From: Paramecium sonneborni
Taxonomy: Eukaryota; Ciliophora; Oligohymenophorea; Peniculida; Parameciidae
Direction: 5' to 3'
Assembly: GCA_905182985.1 (NCBI GenBank)
Contig: CAJJDN010000010.1
Location: forward strand, 471,838-535,837
DNA length: 64,000 nucleotides
Shown here: piece after piece, positions 49,196-61,895 of the stretch
Layout of the letters: each line of letters begins with the position of its first letter
How positions within the stretch are numbered: the stretch's first letter is position 1
Notes under the pieces: model-generated
The model's database searches: none
Told to the model about the DNA's origin: nothing
Seen by the model: only the letters and a program-made list of their open reading frames with translations
Translations under genes and position numbers: made by a program

Positions 49196-50260
49196 TCATA
49201 AATCATAATCATTTCTTTTTCCTGGATTAAATCTTTGAGATTGTTTTCTAAATTCTTCTTCTTCTTGTATTTTCATTATATCCCAATTTTAAACTTTCAT
49301 CATATTTAAGACATTCTATCTATTTTCATCGCTCATTTCTTTATATAACAACTCTAATTTATTCTTTTTATCAATAATTACCCAACCTCTTATTCTATTA
49401 TTAATTTATCTACACTATCTCTCAATTATATATGCTAAGTCTATTCTATTTAAAAAGCTTCGTCATTATATAAAATCTACTATTTTAAAAATACTTCTTT
49501 CTCCCTTAATAAATCATATCTTTATTTTTATAAATTGTAAGAATCTTAATTAAAATATTATTTTAATACATATTGCTTAATCTGTTTCAGGTTATATTAA
49601 TTATTTTAAATTATTAAATGATTATTTAGCTTTTAACATTAGCTATTTTGTGACATCTAAAATCTTTTGAGAATCATCTATAAATAATTCAGTAAACTCT
49701 TCTAACTTCTTTCTAAAATCCATTGCTCTTGATTCTATATACATCTTACTCTAAGTGAAATCATTTTAATAAAATCTATCATAAAATTCTTAAAATAATT
49801 CCATCTTTTCTATTTCATCTCTACTCTTTAATTCTACATCTTAATCTGTTATTGTTTATAATACTTAATAACAACTTGATCTAAAATTTAATTAATCAAC
49901 TGAATAAAAGTATGTATTCAAAGTCTCTTTATCATATTAAATCTAATGAAATAAAGGCTCCATTATTAATATTGAATCCAATATACCTTCCAAACATGTT
50001 TTCTTTGGCAAATAATACTTCTCAATCATTAAAAACGCCTTTTCCATTATTTCTTTATTTCTTTTTATTTAATTTTCTAAATTTTCTTCATACAATTCAT
50101 ATATTTATTCATCATACAACAGTTATATTTAACTTGTGTATCTTTTACTTCTTAATTCATTCATACGTAATATGTATTCAAATATTTCCTGATGATTTAT
50201 TATTTCAAATGCTCTTTAGCAATTTGAAAGAATATATAACAAATAAAAAACTATTATCAT
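49196..50260 (-). CDS. Uncharacterised helical protein
   Basis: About 335 aa with at least one 25-nt intron (GTATTAAAAT...AATTAAG near 49548-49572) and one further unresolved intron near 49400. From 50260 it reads MIIVFYLLYILSNCQRAFEI, so a cleavable signal or an upstream artefact is possible; an inner start gives MNELRSKRYTSQIQLLYDEQ. The body is helical and acidic/basic (DEIEKMELFQEFYDRFYQ; DFRKKLEEFTELFIDD), ending FNPGKRNDYDL. The LLYDEQIYELYEENL-type segment resembles small ciliary proteins, which is only suggestive. Confidence 0.5.
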
Positions 50261-50285
50261 AAATAATTATAATTAAAATTTTATA

Positions 50286-51690
50286 ATGACTCATCATTCA
50301 TTAATCATTCTAACTTTATTGATTCTAGTAATTTCGAAACATTCATCTTAATTTGATGATTTAACATTTTTATACAATACAGGTAATATACATTTCTAAG
50401 AAAGGAAATTTTAAAGCGATCTATGACTAATTTTCCTAATTAGCAATTTAAGATACTACATTTGAACAATTCAATAATAGTATTGCAATTATCTATTAAA
50501 ATCATGGAGAAATAGTTCACTCAACAAATGCAACTATTGATAATATTTAAAATTTCTACTTAATTTCTTTTAAAAAATCATTAGGTGCAGGAATAATGAA
50601 TTGGGCCTACGATTCAAATAAAAAGTTAAATCACTTTCATATTAATCCATATTCTAATAAATCAATAATATAATTTTATGAAGAGAACTTAAACAAATTT
50701 TAGATTACCATGTTTTTAGATAGATAATTATTAGCTAATACTTACCCTATAATTTAAGTTCCAATTCAATCTTATAATAAAATTGCTATACTTGTTGAAT
50801 ATTCTAGATAAGTATCAATAAATTTAATTAATCCTTAAACGCAAGTTTAATTGGATAATTTAAATTTATATTATATTAAACATTTTGATTATAATCATGG
50901 AAAATTCTTAAATAGTTTAATTAATAAACAATAAATCACTCTTTAATTAATAGCTGAAGGACTTATATAGTTTAATTCTATTTGTATAGCAGAATTTCTC
51001 TAAACTTATTTAGGTAGAGATTCTATAGATTTAACATTATAAAATTTAAATATTGAATAAACAAGCTAAGTTTGGCATGCTTCATCTTATTTAGCATTTA
51101 TAAACATTAATAATCAAAGCCATTAAGAATATATAGAAAGAATCGAAAATTAAACATATTTATAATTTACTTAACTTTAGAATTTCATCCATAATTAATT
51201 AAAATCACAAACTGATTTATCATATATTTGGTTAGAGAATGCTCACTTAGATTTATTAGATGGAAGAGTATCTAGTATTATGGCCAAATTTTTTACTTAA
51301 TCTAATTCATATGAGTATACTAAACTTTTAGATGGAATGTAAAATGAATAATTTAAATATCTCTCATCTTAAGCATATTAAATATTTCAAAATTTAATGA
51401 GCAAATTCATTTTAAATTAAAGATTAGTTTATAATGTAGTATAAAGAGGTTAATAATACGATACTTTTGGAAATTTAGAAAATAGTAATTGTTATTTAAG
51501 TACTTTATATTTTGATTCTACAAAATCAGGATAAAAATAATTTGGAATTTTACTTCATAAACTGGATTATGAAAAAGAATTTAAATTGTACTAATCTGCT
51601 TTTAGTATATTTGTTTAATTATTAAGTTCAAATAATTCCTACTATATTGAAGTAGCTAAAAGAATAAATAATTACAAAACAATTTAATGA
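50286..51690 (+). CDS. Secreted protein of unknown function
   Basis: 460 aa after one 22-nt intron (50383-50404). A classical signal peptide (MTHHSLIILTLLILVISKHS) precedes a long soluble region with many Asn-X-Ser/Thr sites (NNS, NAT, NKS, NQT, NQS, NNS). No membrane segment or GPI-type tail. Visible conserved-looking blocks: GNFKAIYDQFSQLAIQD, SYIWLENAHLDLLDGRVSS and KRINNYKTIQ at the end. The layout recalls lysosomal phospholipase B-like proteins, but diagnostic residues were not seen, so the family is unassigned. Its start is 25 bp from that of the divergent neighbour. Confidence 0.6.
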
Positions 51691-51719
51691 TACAAATATT
51701 ATAAAATATATCATAATCA

Positions 51720-54623
51720 TCACTACAAAGCTTGTTTTTGATTTTTCATATCTTTAATACCTCCTTTTTCAAATCTATTATAAACATCTTGATAAAAGAG
51801 TATTTATTTTTAGCTTAAACTTGGTTTCAAACTTTTCATAATTTCTTAAAACAATTCTTTAGTTAATTTAAAATCTTAAATCTTTTAAACTTTTTTTTTA
51901 AGACTAAAATCTTCTAATTAAACAATTCTATCAGTTAAATAAATTCTGGCTTCTTTGAAGAATGAAACAACATCAGCTTATGATAACCCAAACAATGAAT
52001 CAGCTATTTCTAATTCTGAAATTCCATCAAATTCTAATGGTCCTTTGTAAATTTTCAAGATTTCAATAATTTCATCTTTATTAGGTAAATTTATTCTAAC
52101 ATGTTTGTCTATTCTTCCTGGTCTTAAAATAGCAGGATCTATTAAATCAGGTCTACTTGAAGCAGCTACTATATATACTCCCTTCATCCCTTCTTCAACT
52201 CCATCTAAATAACACAAAAATTAATTGACTACTCTATCTGTCACTCCTGAATGAGAAGATGTTCTTACTGGTACTACAGAATCTATCTCATCTAAAAATA
52301 TTATGCATGGAGATAATTATTAAGCCTTTTAAAATAGATCTCTAACATTCTATTCAGATGAACCTTTATTTATTTATTAAATATTACCTATATATTTATC
52401 TAGTAATTCAGGACCTTTTATTGTTAATACATTTATATTTAATTCATTACAAATACTCAAACTAAAATAAGTCTTTCCACAACCTGGCATCCCATATATT
52501 AAAACACTTTTTGGAAGCTTTATTTTAGATTTTGCAAACAAATGTTCATATTTCATTGGTAAATCAAATAAATCTAAAATTATTTACTTCTATTCTTTAA
52601 GACCTCCTATTTCTTTAAAAGTTGGTATTTTCTTATTTAACTATACTTATTAATCCTATAAATCATTTATTTATTATAATATCCATTCTTCTGTTATTTA
52701 TTAATTTAATTCTTCTTAATATTTTTCTCTATTTTATAAAGCATTAAATTATGTATAATTAAAGTTTTCTGATTTTTATGCCAATTATTCAGCCAATCTA
52801 TTAATCTCTTAAGATTAATAACATTTTTCAAAAATTCTTTAACGAAGTTCTAATTTTGGTTTATTAAATTAGATAATTTATTCCTTTGAAAAATTTTCTA
52901 AAATTTATATAAATAATACTTTAGAGTATTTCATTTAAATAATCTTTAGATGGGGAAATTATTAGTAATTTTACTAATGGATATTCCATAACTTAATTTC
53001 TAATTGTTTTACTTAAAATCTAAATTAATTACAATAATTTTACATTTGAAATTAATATTTAAAATGATTATTAAAAATCAATCAATTCAATACTTTTAAT
53101 AGATTCTACACCTTTTATAATTATAAGTATATCATTAAGTGAAACTTATCTTGATTACCAAAAAATATGTTTAATAAATTTTTTAACTATTTATAAATTA
53201 TAATATTACCATTTTAAAGTTTTTCATTTTACCCATGCTGATTTAATTTATCTAAATTTAATTTTATTACATCAAATTTAGTTTATAAATAAGAAACTAA
53301 AACTTAAATAGCCTAACTCTCTTTACAAATTATCAAACCTTAAGAATTAGATTATTATTCTAAAATAGTTTGTATTTATTTGATTGAACCATCAAATAAT
53401 TATAAAAATAATTTGTAATCTTATTTTTAAACTTTTTTTTTTCTCATACCTGAATATTAGGTAAATTTAATTTCTTTTTAAATAGGACTTGTAAATCCAT
53501 GTATTCTTATATGTTCATCTAAGTATTTAATTAGCAATCCTTTTTCTCTCTCTCCAATTACCTTAGGTTCATTGTGTTCATTTATAATTGATAAAGTTTA
53601 TAAGAAATGCTCAGGTTGATTACCAATTAACTAAAAAATTCTCAAAAAATAGAGGTGATCTTAATACAAATGAACTCTGCCTTATATTTTAATTAATAAT
53701 TACTTTATAAAACAGTTTACTAATTTCTTTCTATCTTTTCTAATATTAATTTGATTTAAGTTTCTTTATTTAAAGGTAAATCTGTATAGAAATTGAAATA
53801 AATTTTTTAAAAGATAAGTTAATTTCTTTTAATAGTTCTAACTGTTGCTTCCTTATTAATATCATGTTCTTATGTATTAATTAAAATAACTTATCCTTCT
53901 CTTATTCCTAAATATTTGGCATAAAATTTAGAAATAAAACAATATTTAGTATTTATTTAGTTATTCTACTTAAACTAAACAATTGCAGTTTTAGGAATAT
54001 TTTATTTTTATTTGTTTTTTTTTTAATTTTTGGCATATTTAGGAAAATTTCTATATGATTTAGGAAAAGATGATGAATATGTTATCTAATATAATTTTTC
54101 TAATCTATTATTATGATAAAGTTCAGTATTTATTTCAATAAAAGATTCAAAATTATCTTAATCAGAAAGTAATACTATTAATTCAATTAAATCTAATTTT
54201 TGTTCTGGTTTTTATGATTCTTCAATTAGAATGTTAAGTTCACAATTAGGACTTATAGCTATAGGACCATTGTATTCTTTAGCTTTAAATGTAAAAGTAA
54301 CAAATTGTCCTTCTTAATAAAATATTGGAAAAAGTAATTCATTATAAACAATTTATATATTGTTTAGGAGACTTAATTCAAATTAATCCTTTTAATGTTG
54401 AACTATCATGTAATCTGACCATTTTTAAACATAAATTGTTAAGGCATTAGATTGATTGCAATTTGAGACTAAAATTTATTCTTAAAAGATAATTACTTGT
54501 TGTTATTTGTAAATAATCATCATCTTCAATATTTAAAAGTTAAGCAAATTGAAAACCAATTTCAATGTGATTATCTTCTGAAATACCTTGACAACCAAAA
54601 TAAACAATTGATTGGGTTTTCAT
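51720..54623 (-). CDS. PEX1: Peroxisomal AAA ATPase PEX1
   Basis: About 940 aa depending on splicing (human 1,283). The N-terminal domain begins [20 protein letters not shown] then [20 protein letters not shown], the PEX1 double-psi-barrel element. The middle (about 53,000-53,500) looks like a degenerate D1. D2 is well conserved: [16 protein letters not shown] (Walker A, with Met for the usual Pro), IIFLDEID (Walker B), [36 protein letters not shown] (the PEX1 signature with arginine fingers) and a C-terminal [21 protein letters not shown]1-PEX6 pulls ubiquitinated PEX5 from the peroxisome membrane. Internal intron positions were not all mapped. Confidence 0.82.
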
Positions 54624-54798
54624 TAATTCACTTAAATAGGTAAGAAATAATTACGCTTTTATGACTTAACATAGATTTCCTTAAGAGAAGGATTGAGTTG
54701 TGAATTATTAAAAAATTCTTGGAAGACTAACATAGCAATCTGTTCTTGGTGTTATTTTGGCTTATAATTACATATTAAATAATATATTAAAAATAAAT

Positions 54799-57101
54799 AT
54801 GGATTAAGAATTAGATTTACAAACAAGCATATCATCAATAGATATAGATTCATCAGGTAAGAATTTGGTTGTAGGAGGGAGGGAGATATTAAAAATAATA
54901 GATTTAGATTAAGTGAATAAAAAGATGAATATAAAATAAAATTTGAGGAGACAAGGTACAAAATTAGCAATAGGTTATGTTGAATTCAATAGAAGAAAAC
55001 CAACTCTATTGTTGGCAGCATCAGTTTAGGGGTAGTTTTAAGTTTGGGATATTGATAAATAAAAAGAAACAGTATATAGAAATCATTAAGCAGCAATACA
55101 TAGAATGAATTGGCATAATGAGAATTGTTTTATAAGTGGTGGGCAAGACTATACAATTAATTATTATGATTATCGTTAATCAACTGCATAACCAATATTT
55201 ACATTATAAAGAAATGAAGCTATTCGTGATATTAAATTTAATATAAATAGAGATAATTACTTTATGGCAGCATCAGATACAGGTTAGTTAGAATATTTTG
55301 ACATAAGAAAATAATAAGATATAGTAACTGAAATTAATTTAAAAGGTAGAAAACAAGACCCAAAAACAAATTTAATTATTTGTTTAGATTGGACAAAAGA
55401 TAACGTTTTGGCCAGTGGATCTAATGATAAAGAAATTAAAATCTTATAAGTAGAGAATCATTCAGAAATAAGAGAAAACGGAGTCATTTAACATATTGAT
55501 GGATCTTCTCACATTAAATGGCATGTATAAAACAATTCACTTTTAAGCGTATCTTCTCTTAATAGAGATATATCAGTTACTACATATGATATACGAACAC
55601 CTTTTCGTCCTATGCATATTGTTAAAGGCCATAATGATATAATTACTTCCTTTGTTTTTAATTAAGATGAATAATATATCTTTACTGGATCTAAAGATAA
55701 ATATTTAAAAATGTAATCTGTTCGATAAGCATATTAAGTATATAACAATTGTCCTATATTTCCAGTTGCATTTAATTAATATAATGATATACTAATGAAA
55801 TTAGAATCTCCATATTCTTCTCACTAAGAATTGGAAAAGTCCAATCATTTTGTCATGAATATATAACCTATATAAAAGTAATCATCTAATGATGAATTTT
55901 ATATTTCAAAGGCTAAGACATAAAATACTTCACAAAATAATTTACTTCAAAATTCTATGTAAGACATTCTAAAAGCAACATCAGTTCCTTAAAATTAATA
56001 AACTCAAAAAACAAATATTAGATCCATATTTTATATAGAAGCTATTGATTAAAAATTTGATCCAAAAATCCCTTTTGAAGAAGAATTAAAATATTTTTAA
56101 AAGAATTATAATTCAAAAAAAGATTTTTCATTTAATAGTAATATAGCATTACAAATTGATAAACAAGAAATAGCACATTATTGGAAAGCCTTAGAACATC
56201 TTATTAATGATCTTAAAAAATTATCAAAAGATATTAGCTCAAATAGTATTATACAAGATTGTCCTGTCTAAATACCAAATAAAACTAATGATTAATCTGA
56301 TGATGATTAAAAATCTCCTTTAGAATAAACAACACAAGTTACAAAAAATAATAAATAACATGAAAAAAAATAATTAGATTCTCAAGATCTATAAAAACTT
56401 TATAAATATTTTGAAAAATATCCTGCAGCATTTAGATAAGAATTAGATAGCAAAAATATTATAATTGAAGATTAAAATCATTTGAAAATTCATATAGAAA
56501 GAATTCCTTACTATAAGAATTTATTAAGAACAATGACTCCTATGGGATATTTGTTGACAGATAAATAATAAATGATGTAATAATATTATTATCAATTTAA
56601 TTAGTTAAGTTATTTCAAATTCTATTCTTTAATTAATTTAACATGTTATAGATTAAGGAGAACTTTCAAGTGGATTTTGGATGTTAGCATGTTCAAAAAA
56701 CTATGTACAATTTCCTGATTTTTATGCCAGAAAATGGACTTAATCTTATATTGATTTATTAGTTGCCTTTGGAAAACATACATTAGCTATGAAAGCTGCA
56801 TTAGAAAGCCCAGTTGAATAATTTAGAGCAAGTAATAAATATGTTACAAATTATAAATGTCTTGGACAATGTAAAAATAATTAAACAACAGGTGCATTTT
56901 GTAATATTTGTAAAATAGATTTTATTTGTGCAATTTGGTATAATAATTATAATATTATATTATAGTTTTAAACCTGTAAAAGGTCTTTATTTATGGTGCT
57001 AAAATTGTATGCATGGTGGTCACATGAAAGAAATGAAAAATTGGTTTAAAAATAATACTTAATGCCCTTTAGGGTGTGGGCATAATTGTTTTGATAAATG
57101 A
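54799..57101 (+). CDS. WDR24: WDR24-like GATOR2 subunit (WD40 plus C-terminal RING)
   Basis: 748 aa after introns 56577-56604 and 56938-56965 (28 nt each). N-terminal WD40 propeller (ISSIDIDSSGKNLVVGG; AAIHRMNWHNENCFISGGQD; NLIICLDWTKDNVLASGSND; GHNDIITSFVFN). A Gln/Asn-rich linker follows, then a helical block HVIDQGELSSGFWML and YIDLLVAFGKHTLAMKAALE shared with WDR24. The C-terminus is a zinc-binding RING: CLGQC...CNICKIDFICAIC, LYLWCQNCMHGGHMKEM, CPLGCGHNC. GATOR2 relays amino-acid sufficiency to TORC1; in animals the WDR24 RING is a ubiquitin ligase. Divergent from PEX1 with a 175-bp spacer. Confidence 0.85.
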
Positions 57102-57139
57102 TATTTATTAATTTTATTTTTTTTAATTAAATATTTATA

Positions 57140-60100
57140 ATGAGCTTTCAAATAGATTCAAGAATTTTTGAATTTTAAGATTAAAACACCTATAAATAAC
57201 TATTTATTTTCCTTAGTTTAGAATTTTAAAGTGATGGATAACAATTTTCGTTTAAAGATGAAAAATAATAAGAAAAATTTCTAAAATTTAAGACAGCATT
57301 TGATAATTTAAAAGAAATGTTTCCTAATTTTAAAGTTAAACTTAAACCTAAATTCTAAACTAATTAATAATATCAAAATAAATCTTAGTAGAAAGAATAA
57401 AGTGAGTTTGCCTTAAAAAATTCATCAACTTAAATAAATTCAGATCAAAGTTTACGTAATTCTAAAACAGAATAATCTTTATAAAAGTCTTTAGGTATAT
57501 AAAGTTTTTAAGGAGATAATGATTCTTAAAAAGTATAAATTCAATAGAAAGTTTCTATAAATAATCATGAAGATAATTATACACATTAACTTAATTAATA
57601 ACAATAAGATTTAATATCCATAATTTCAGAGATAGATTAGAGCAATTTTGATTCATCTTTTCAATTCTCTTTAAATAGTTTAATTTTGAATTCAACGTTA
57701 GACTCAAGTATCATTGAATATGATGACAAAATAAAAATTAAATATCATGATAAAACTTTTACTATTTAATTAAAAAATAACTTTATTCTATAAATTATTG
57801 AACAGTTATATTTAGAATAGTGGAATCTATTGATTAAATAATTAAATTTGATAAAACAATCTATGAATAGTTATAAATTATAATAAAATACAGATTTCTA
57901 TTTTTTAAACCAAGAGATTTAAACCTTTATTGAAAAAATTTAATTAATCGAAATTCAATTTTGCTATCATTCATGTTATACTATGAAATAATAATAATCT
58001 AAGATGAATATATTTTTATAATTACATTAAATTTATATTGCATAAATTGGTGATAATTTTTATCTTGTTTCAAAATAATAGTCATAATAATTCCTATAAG
58101 ATATATTATTATAAATATATGAGAATTATAGAGGTTATATACTCCATTATGCTAATGCAAAACCTTACTCAAATTATATTGAAAACAATCCAATTATGGC
58201 AAATTCTAGATATCTTTATTATAAAAAATATTTAGCTACTGATGTTAAGCAATATAGTTTTCATTAATATTTAAATGAGAACTTTTTTTTTTTTGAAATG
58301 AATTTTGCATAAATTTAAGAAAATAGAGAAATAGTTGAAAAATAAATAAAATAATATGTAGGAGGATTTTTAAAAAATCTATTTTTATTATAATTTTCCA
58401 TAAAATCAACTTTTGAGTTGGAATAAAAATTTGAAAAATTATTTTAGAATTCAATTGAATCTTTAAAATTAAAGATTTTATTCTATAAAAATAATGATAA
58501 TTTGATATTATTTGGAATTAATGATGATATAAGAAAATTGTTATCTCACTTAGAAAGATAGGATTTTACAATTAAATTTATGAAAACTTTAATTGAACTT
58601 GACAAAGACAATTATTTATTTAAACTAAAAGGAACTTAATAAAAAATTGATTTGGACTCGATAATAGCTTTACTACAAAAATTTGGATTTCAGTAAGATG
58701 ATCCAAAAAAGTTAGCATTTTCAACAGTTATCAATACAGGATTGAATTATTTGCATTTAAGTAAAAATAATATTAATTTAGTTTAAATTTTAAAAATTTT
58801 ATGTGATTTTCGAGAATAAAATAACAATAGGCTTACATTATAAACATTTCATTAAAAATTTAGAATTTCTATTGATTAAAAAGATCTAAAGAAAGATATC
58901 ACATTTCTTAGTTTGATTAATCCTAATAATATTTAATAATTATCTGAATAATAATAAGTAATGACTCTTAATGTACGTTCTGAATTGCAATAATTTTCAA
59001 TTAGTGAAACTATAAGTTTAAATGTAATTTTATTTATTAATTATTTAGCCTAAATTTTTAGATGAAATCATTATTGATAATCTTGATCAAGATTTTAGAA
59101 ATAATCTGGTCTTAAATAACCAAAAGTTACAATTTTAAAAAATATCATAAGGAAAGTATCAACTATAGTGCATGAATAAAGAAATTGTGACATAATTTTA
59201 ATAATACTTCAATAAATTTTAAACAGTAATATTAGATTTAGATTAAAACTCTTTAACATGTTTTGAATTAAGCCATTTTTTAAAAAAAGAATTGAAGAAA
59301 AGATTCATCTATTGGAAAATTATAGATTAAAAAAAATTATATTTAATTACAAGACATACCGAATTTCTCAAATATGCTTAAGAGTTTAATTAATACAAAG
59401 GAAAAATAATTTATATGATTAGTCTTGATTCTAAATATTTAAATGAAAAGATTGAATATTACTAATTAGTTTTAGCAAGAACAAATTATTTTAAATATAA
59501 ATTATGTGATTTTTTAAAATCACTATTCTAATAAATAAAAGAAATTGAATTCAGAGAAGAATAGGAAATAAGTTCCTTTTGTATTATTCATTCAAATTAT
59601 ATTAATTAGGAATAATATCTAATTTAATGTTTTTAGTATATTCAGAAACTTATTGGTTCTAAGATTTTTATAGAAATAAAAACAATACCCCAAGTTGGAT
59701 AAATATTTCTTGAAAAGATTAATTCAATTAAAGATTTATACATCTCACAAATATAATAATACTCAGATTATTACATAACAATCTTAGGTAATAAACAGCA
59801 TTTTTAATAAATAAATTAATTAATATAAAAAATATATATTCCAGATGAATAAGCTACAAATTTGCATGTTAGTTTTTACATAGAATAATTTATACCTTAT
59901 AAAAATATAGTTTAAAAAACATAACATAGAGAAAAATTTAAAGTTTATTTAGAAAGATAAGGATTTACTTTGCTTGATACAAATAGCAAATGGAAAATAG
60001 AAATAAAATAAAAAATATCAAAACGTAAATTAATATTTATATTTTAGTTACTATTTTTTCATATCTAGCAGAATATATAAATTAAGAATCAACATAAATG

Positions 60101-60823
60101 ATAAAAAATTATGATTTACTGAATTTAGAATCTGTACAATTCTCAGTAATTTAGCAAAATTCTTAACTAAATTTAATTCAAGATATTGATTAAACACTTT
60201 TAGAGTTTTTAGAGAATGAAAATAATTAAAATAACTATTATGAAAGTAATGTATTAGAGAAAATTAACTAAAATGATAATTTTAAAAATTAAATACTGAA
60301 TAATAAACAGATAATAACTTAAAGTTTATAAAACATGACAGATAGTTAGTTTTAAAATGAACATAGTGATTAATCTCTAAATTAAGATCTTCCTATATTG
60401 GCAGAATTTTAAAATTCTATACAACAAATATAGTTTCCTCAAATTTCTAAAGCAATCAAAATTATTATAGAGTAAAATTTTTCAAATTATAACTTTCTCT
60501 TTTTCGAACCATATGTAGACTAAAACTATAAGAATAACTTTTTAAAATAAGAATTTTAATGTACAGAACTTTATGTTGTTTAAAAATTAAAGAAAGTTTT
60601 TTATTAAGGAACTTTCAGTAAGAAAATCATATTTTGGACAAATCCTAAAACTGCTATTGAAAAATTTATTCATTAAAATCATCATTAAGTGTATTAATTT
60701 ATTCTGATTTTTTTTAAAGCAAATAAATCATGTAAATTTGCATCTCTTAAAGAGGATAAAGAAAAGATTTGCTTAATGGAAGATAATTAAATATTGCCAT
60801 ATCTTTTTATAAAAGAAAAATGA
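57140..60823 (+). CDS. Giant Gln/Asn-rich protein, unknown
   Basis: 1,211 aa after introns 59024-59048 (25 nt) and 60025-60047 (23 nt); frame otherwise uninterrupted for 3.6 kb in the Paramecium code. N-terminal 200 residues low complexity; residues 200-600 helical with hydrophobic clusters (NFILQIIEQLYLEQWNLL; NRGYILHYANAKPYSNY-type segment); later parts Lys/Gln-rich with MTLNVRSELQQFSISETISL. A 57-nt GT...AG stretch (59787-59843) reads through in frame. No membrane segment, kinase, or repeat family identified. Confidence 0.62.
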
Positions 60824-60904
60824 TTTAATCACTTTTTAATTTTATTTATTTTTTAATTATCATAATAAAAAGATTATATTATCAATTTTTAATCTGATTT
60901 TAAA

Positions 60905-61687
60905 TCAAGAAATTGATGATTTTTATTGGAGTTTTTGATATTTAGATTTCCAATACTGAATTTCTTAAATTAATACTTCTTTTTCAAAATCTACTTGTTT
61001 TAACTTTTAATGATAGCTATTTAAAATGTATTACATTCTTTCAGCTAATTATTATAAATTATCTTCAATATTATTTTACTGATTCTGTTGAATTTATGTA
61101 GATGAATTTGGATTAAGATGAGAACAAAGTTAACCAGAAGAATTATTTGATAATGATCCTTTAATTTTTTATCGGAACTTTAATTCATTTTAAAATGATT
61201 CAGGAGGTTATTATTTTTAGATATTAACAATATAATTAGAATTTTAAGAAGTTTACTTACGATGTTTTTTAGAACTATCTTTTTGATGTAATTTTTCAAA
61301 TAATGCAATTAATGAACTTCTGTCAGTTTTATGATTTCTAGATTGAGTAGAATTAGGTTTAGCAATACCAACTTATTTTATTGGATTAACTGAAGTATTC
61401 TGATTTTCAAAAGTTTAATTCTCCAAAAAAGAAGTATATTTATCAAATTGTTTTATTGAATGTTATGATTCTACATTCTTAGCTAAATTCGCTTATAGAT
61501 TTTAAACAATTGAAGTATGACAATCAAGTGTGTTGTTCTATTTTTATAAAATCTATTTCTATTTTTATTGTGTAGATGTAGATGTAGATACAAAATAATT
61601 CTGTTTAAGTGAATTAGTAGGGGAAATGGAAAATGCTTTGCTAGAATTATAATTTTATCCTAACATGTAAAATAATTTTTTCTTCAT
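60905..61687 (-). CDS. Low-complexity protein with C-terminal coiled coil
   Basis: Intronless, 260 aa. Starts MKKKLFYMLGQNYNSSKAFS; contains a STSTSTQQKQKQ low-complexity patch (from a GTAGAT-type hexamer tandem around 61571-61592) and NRSLIALFEKLHQKDSSKKH; the last 50 residues (QQLAERMQYILNSYHQKLKQ, VDFEKEVLIQEIQYWKSKYQ) form a probable coiled coil. No family recognised. Convergent with the preceding gene, stops 81 bp apart. Confidence 0.6.
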
Positions 61688-61895
61688 TGTAATGCAATCT
61701 TACACATTCTAAATAAATAAGAATTTACTTCCTTTTTTCTATTTTCAGCTCCTTTTGATGAATGGGGTTGGCTGTAGATTTAATTAATATTAGTTAAAGA
61801 GTCTTTCATACCCAACTTTTATCTTAAATTTTATGAGGTAGTTGCTTTAATCTATTTATGTTGCATTATTTATATTATAAAGAAAAATATTAATA

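Noticed and set aside
49912..50262. Plus-strand open frame of 116 codons
   Set aside because: It lies antisense to the helical protein gene on the minus strand, whose frame is longer and continues into conserved-looking sequence.
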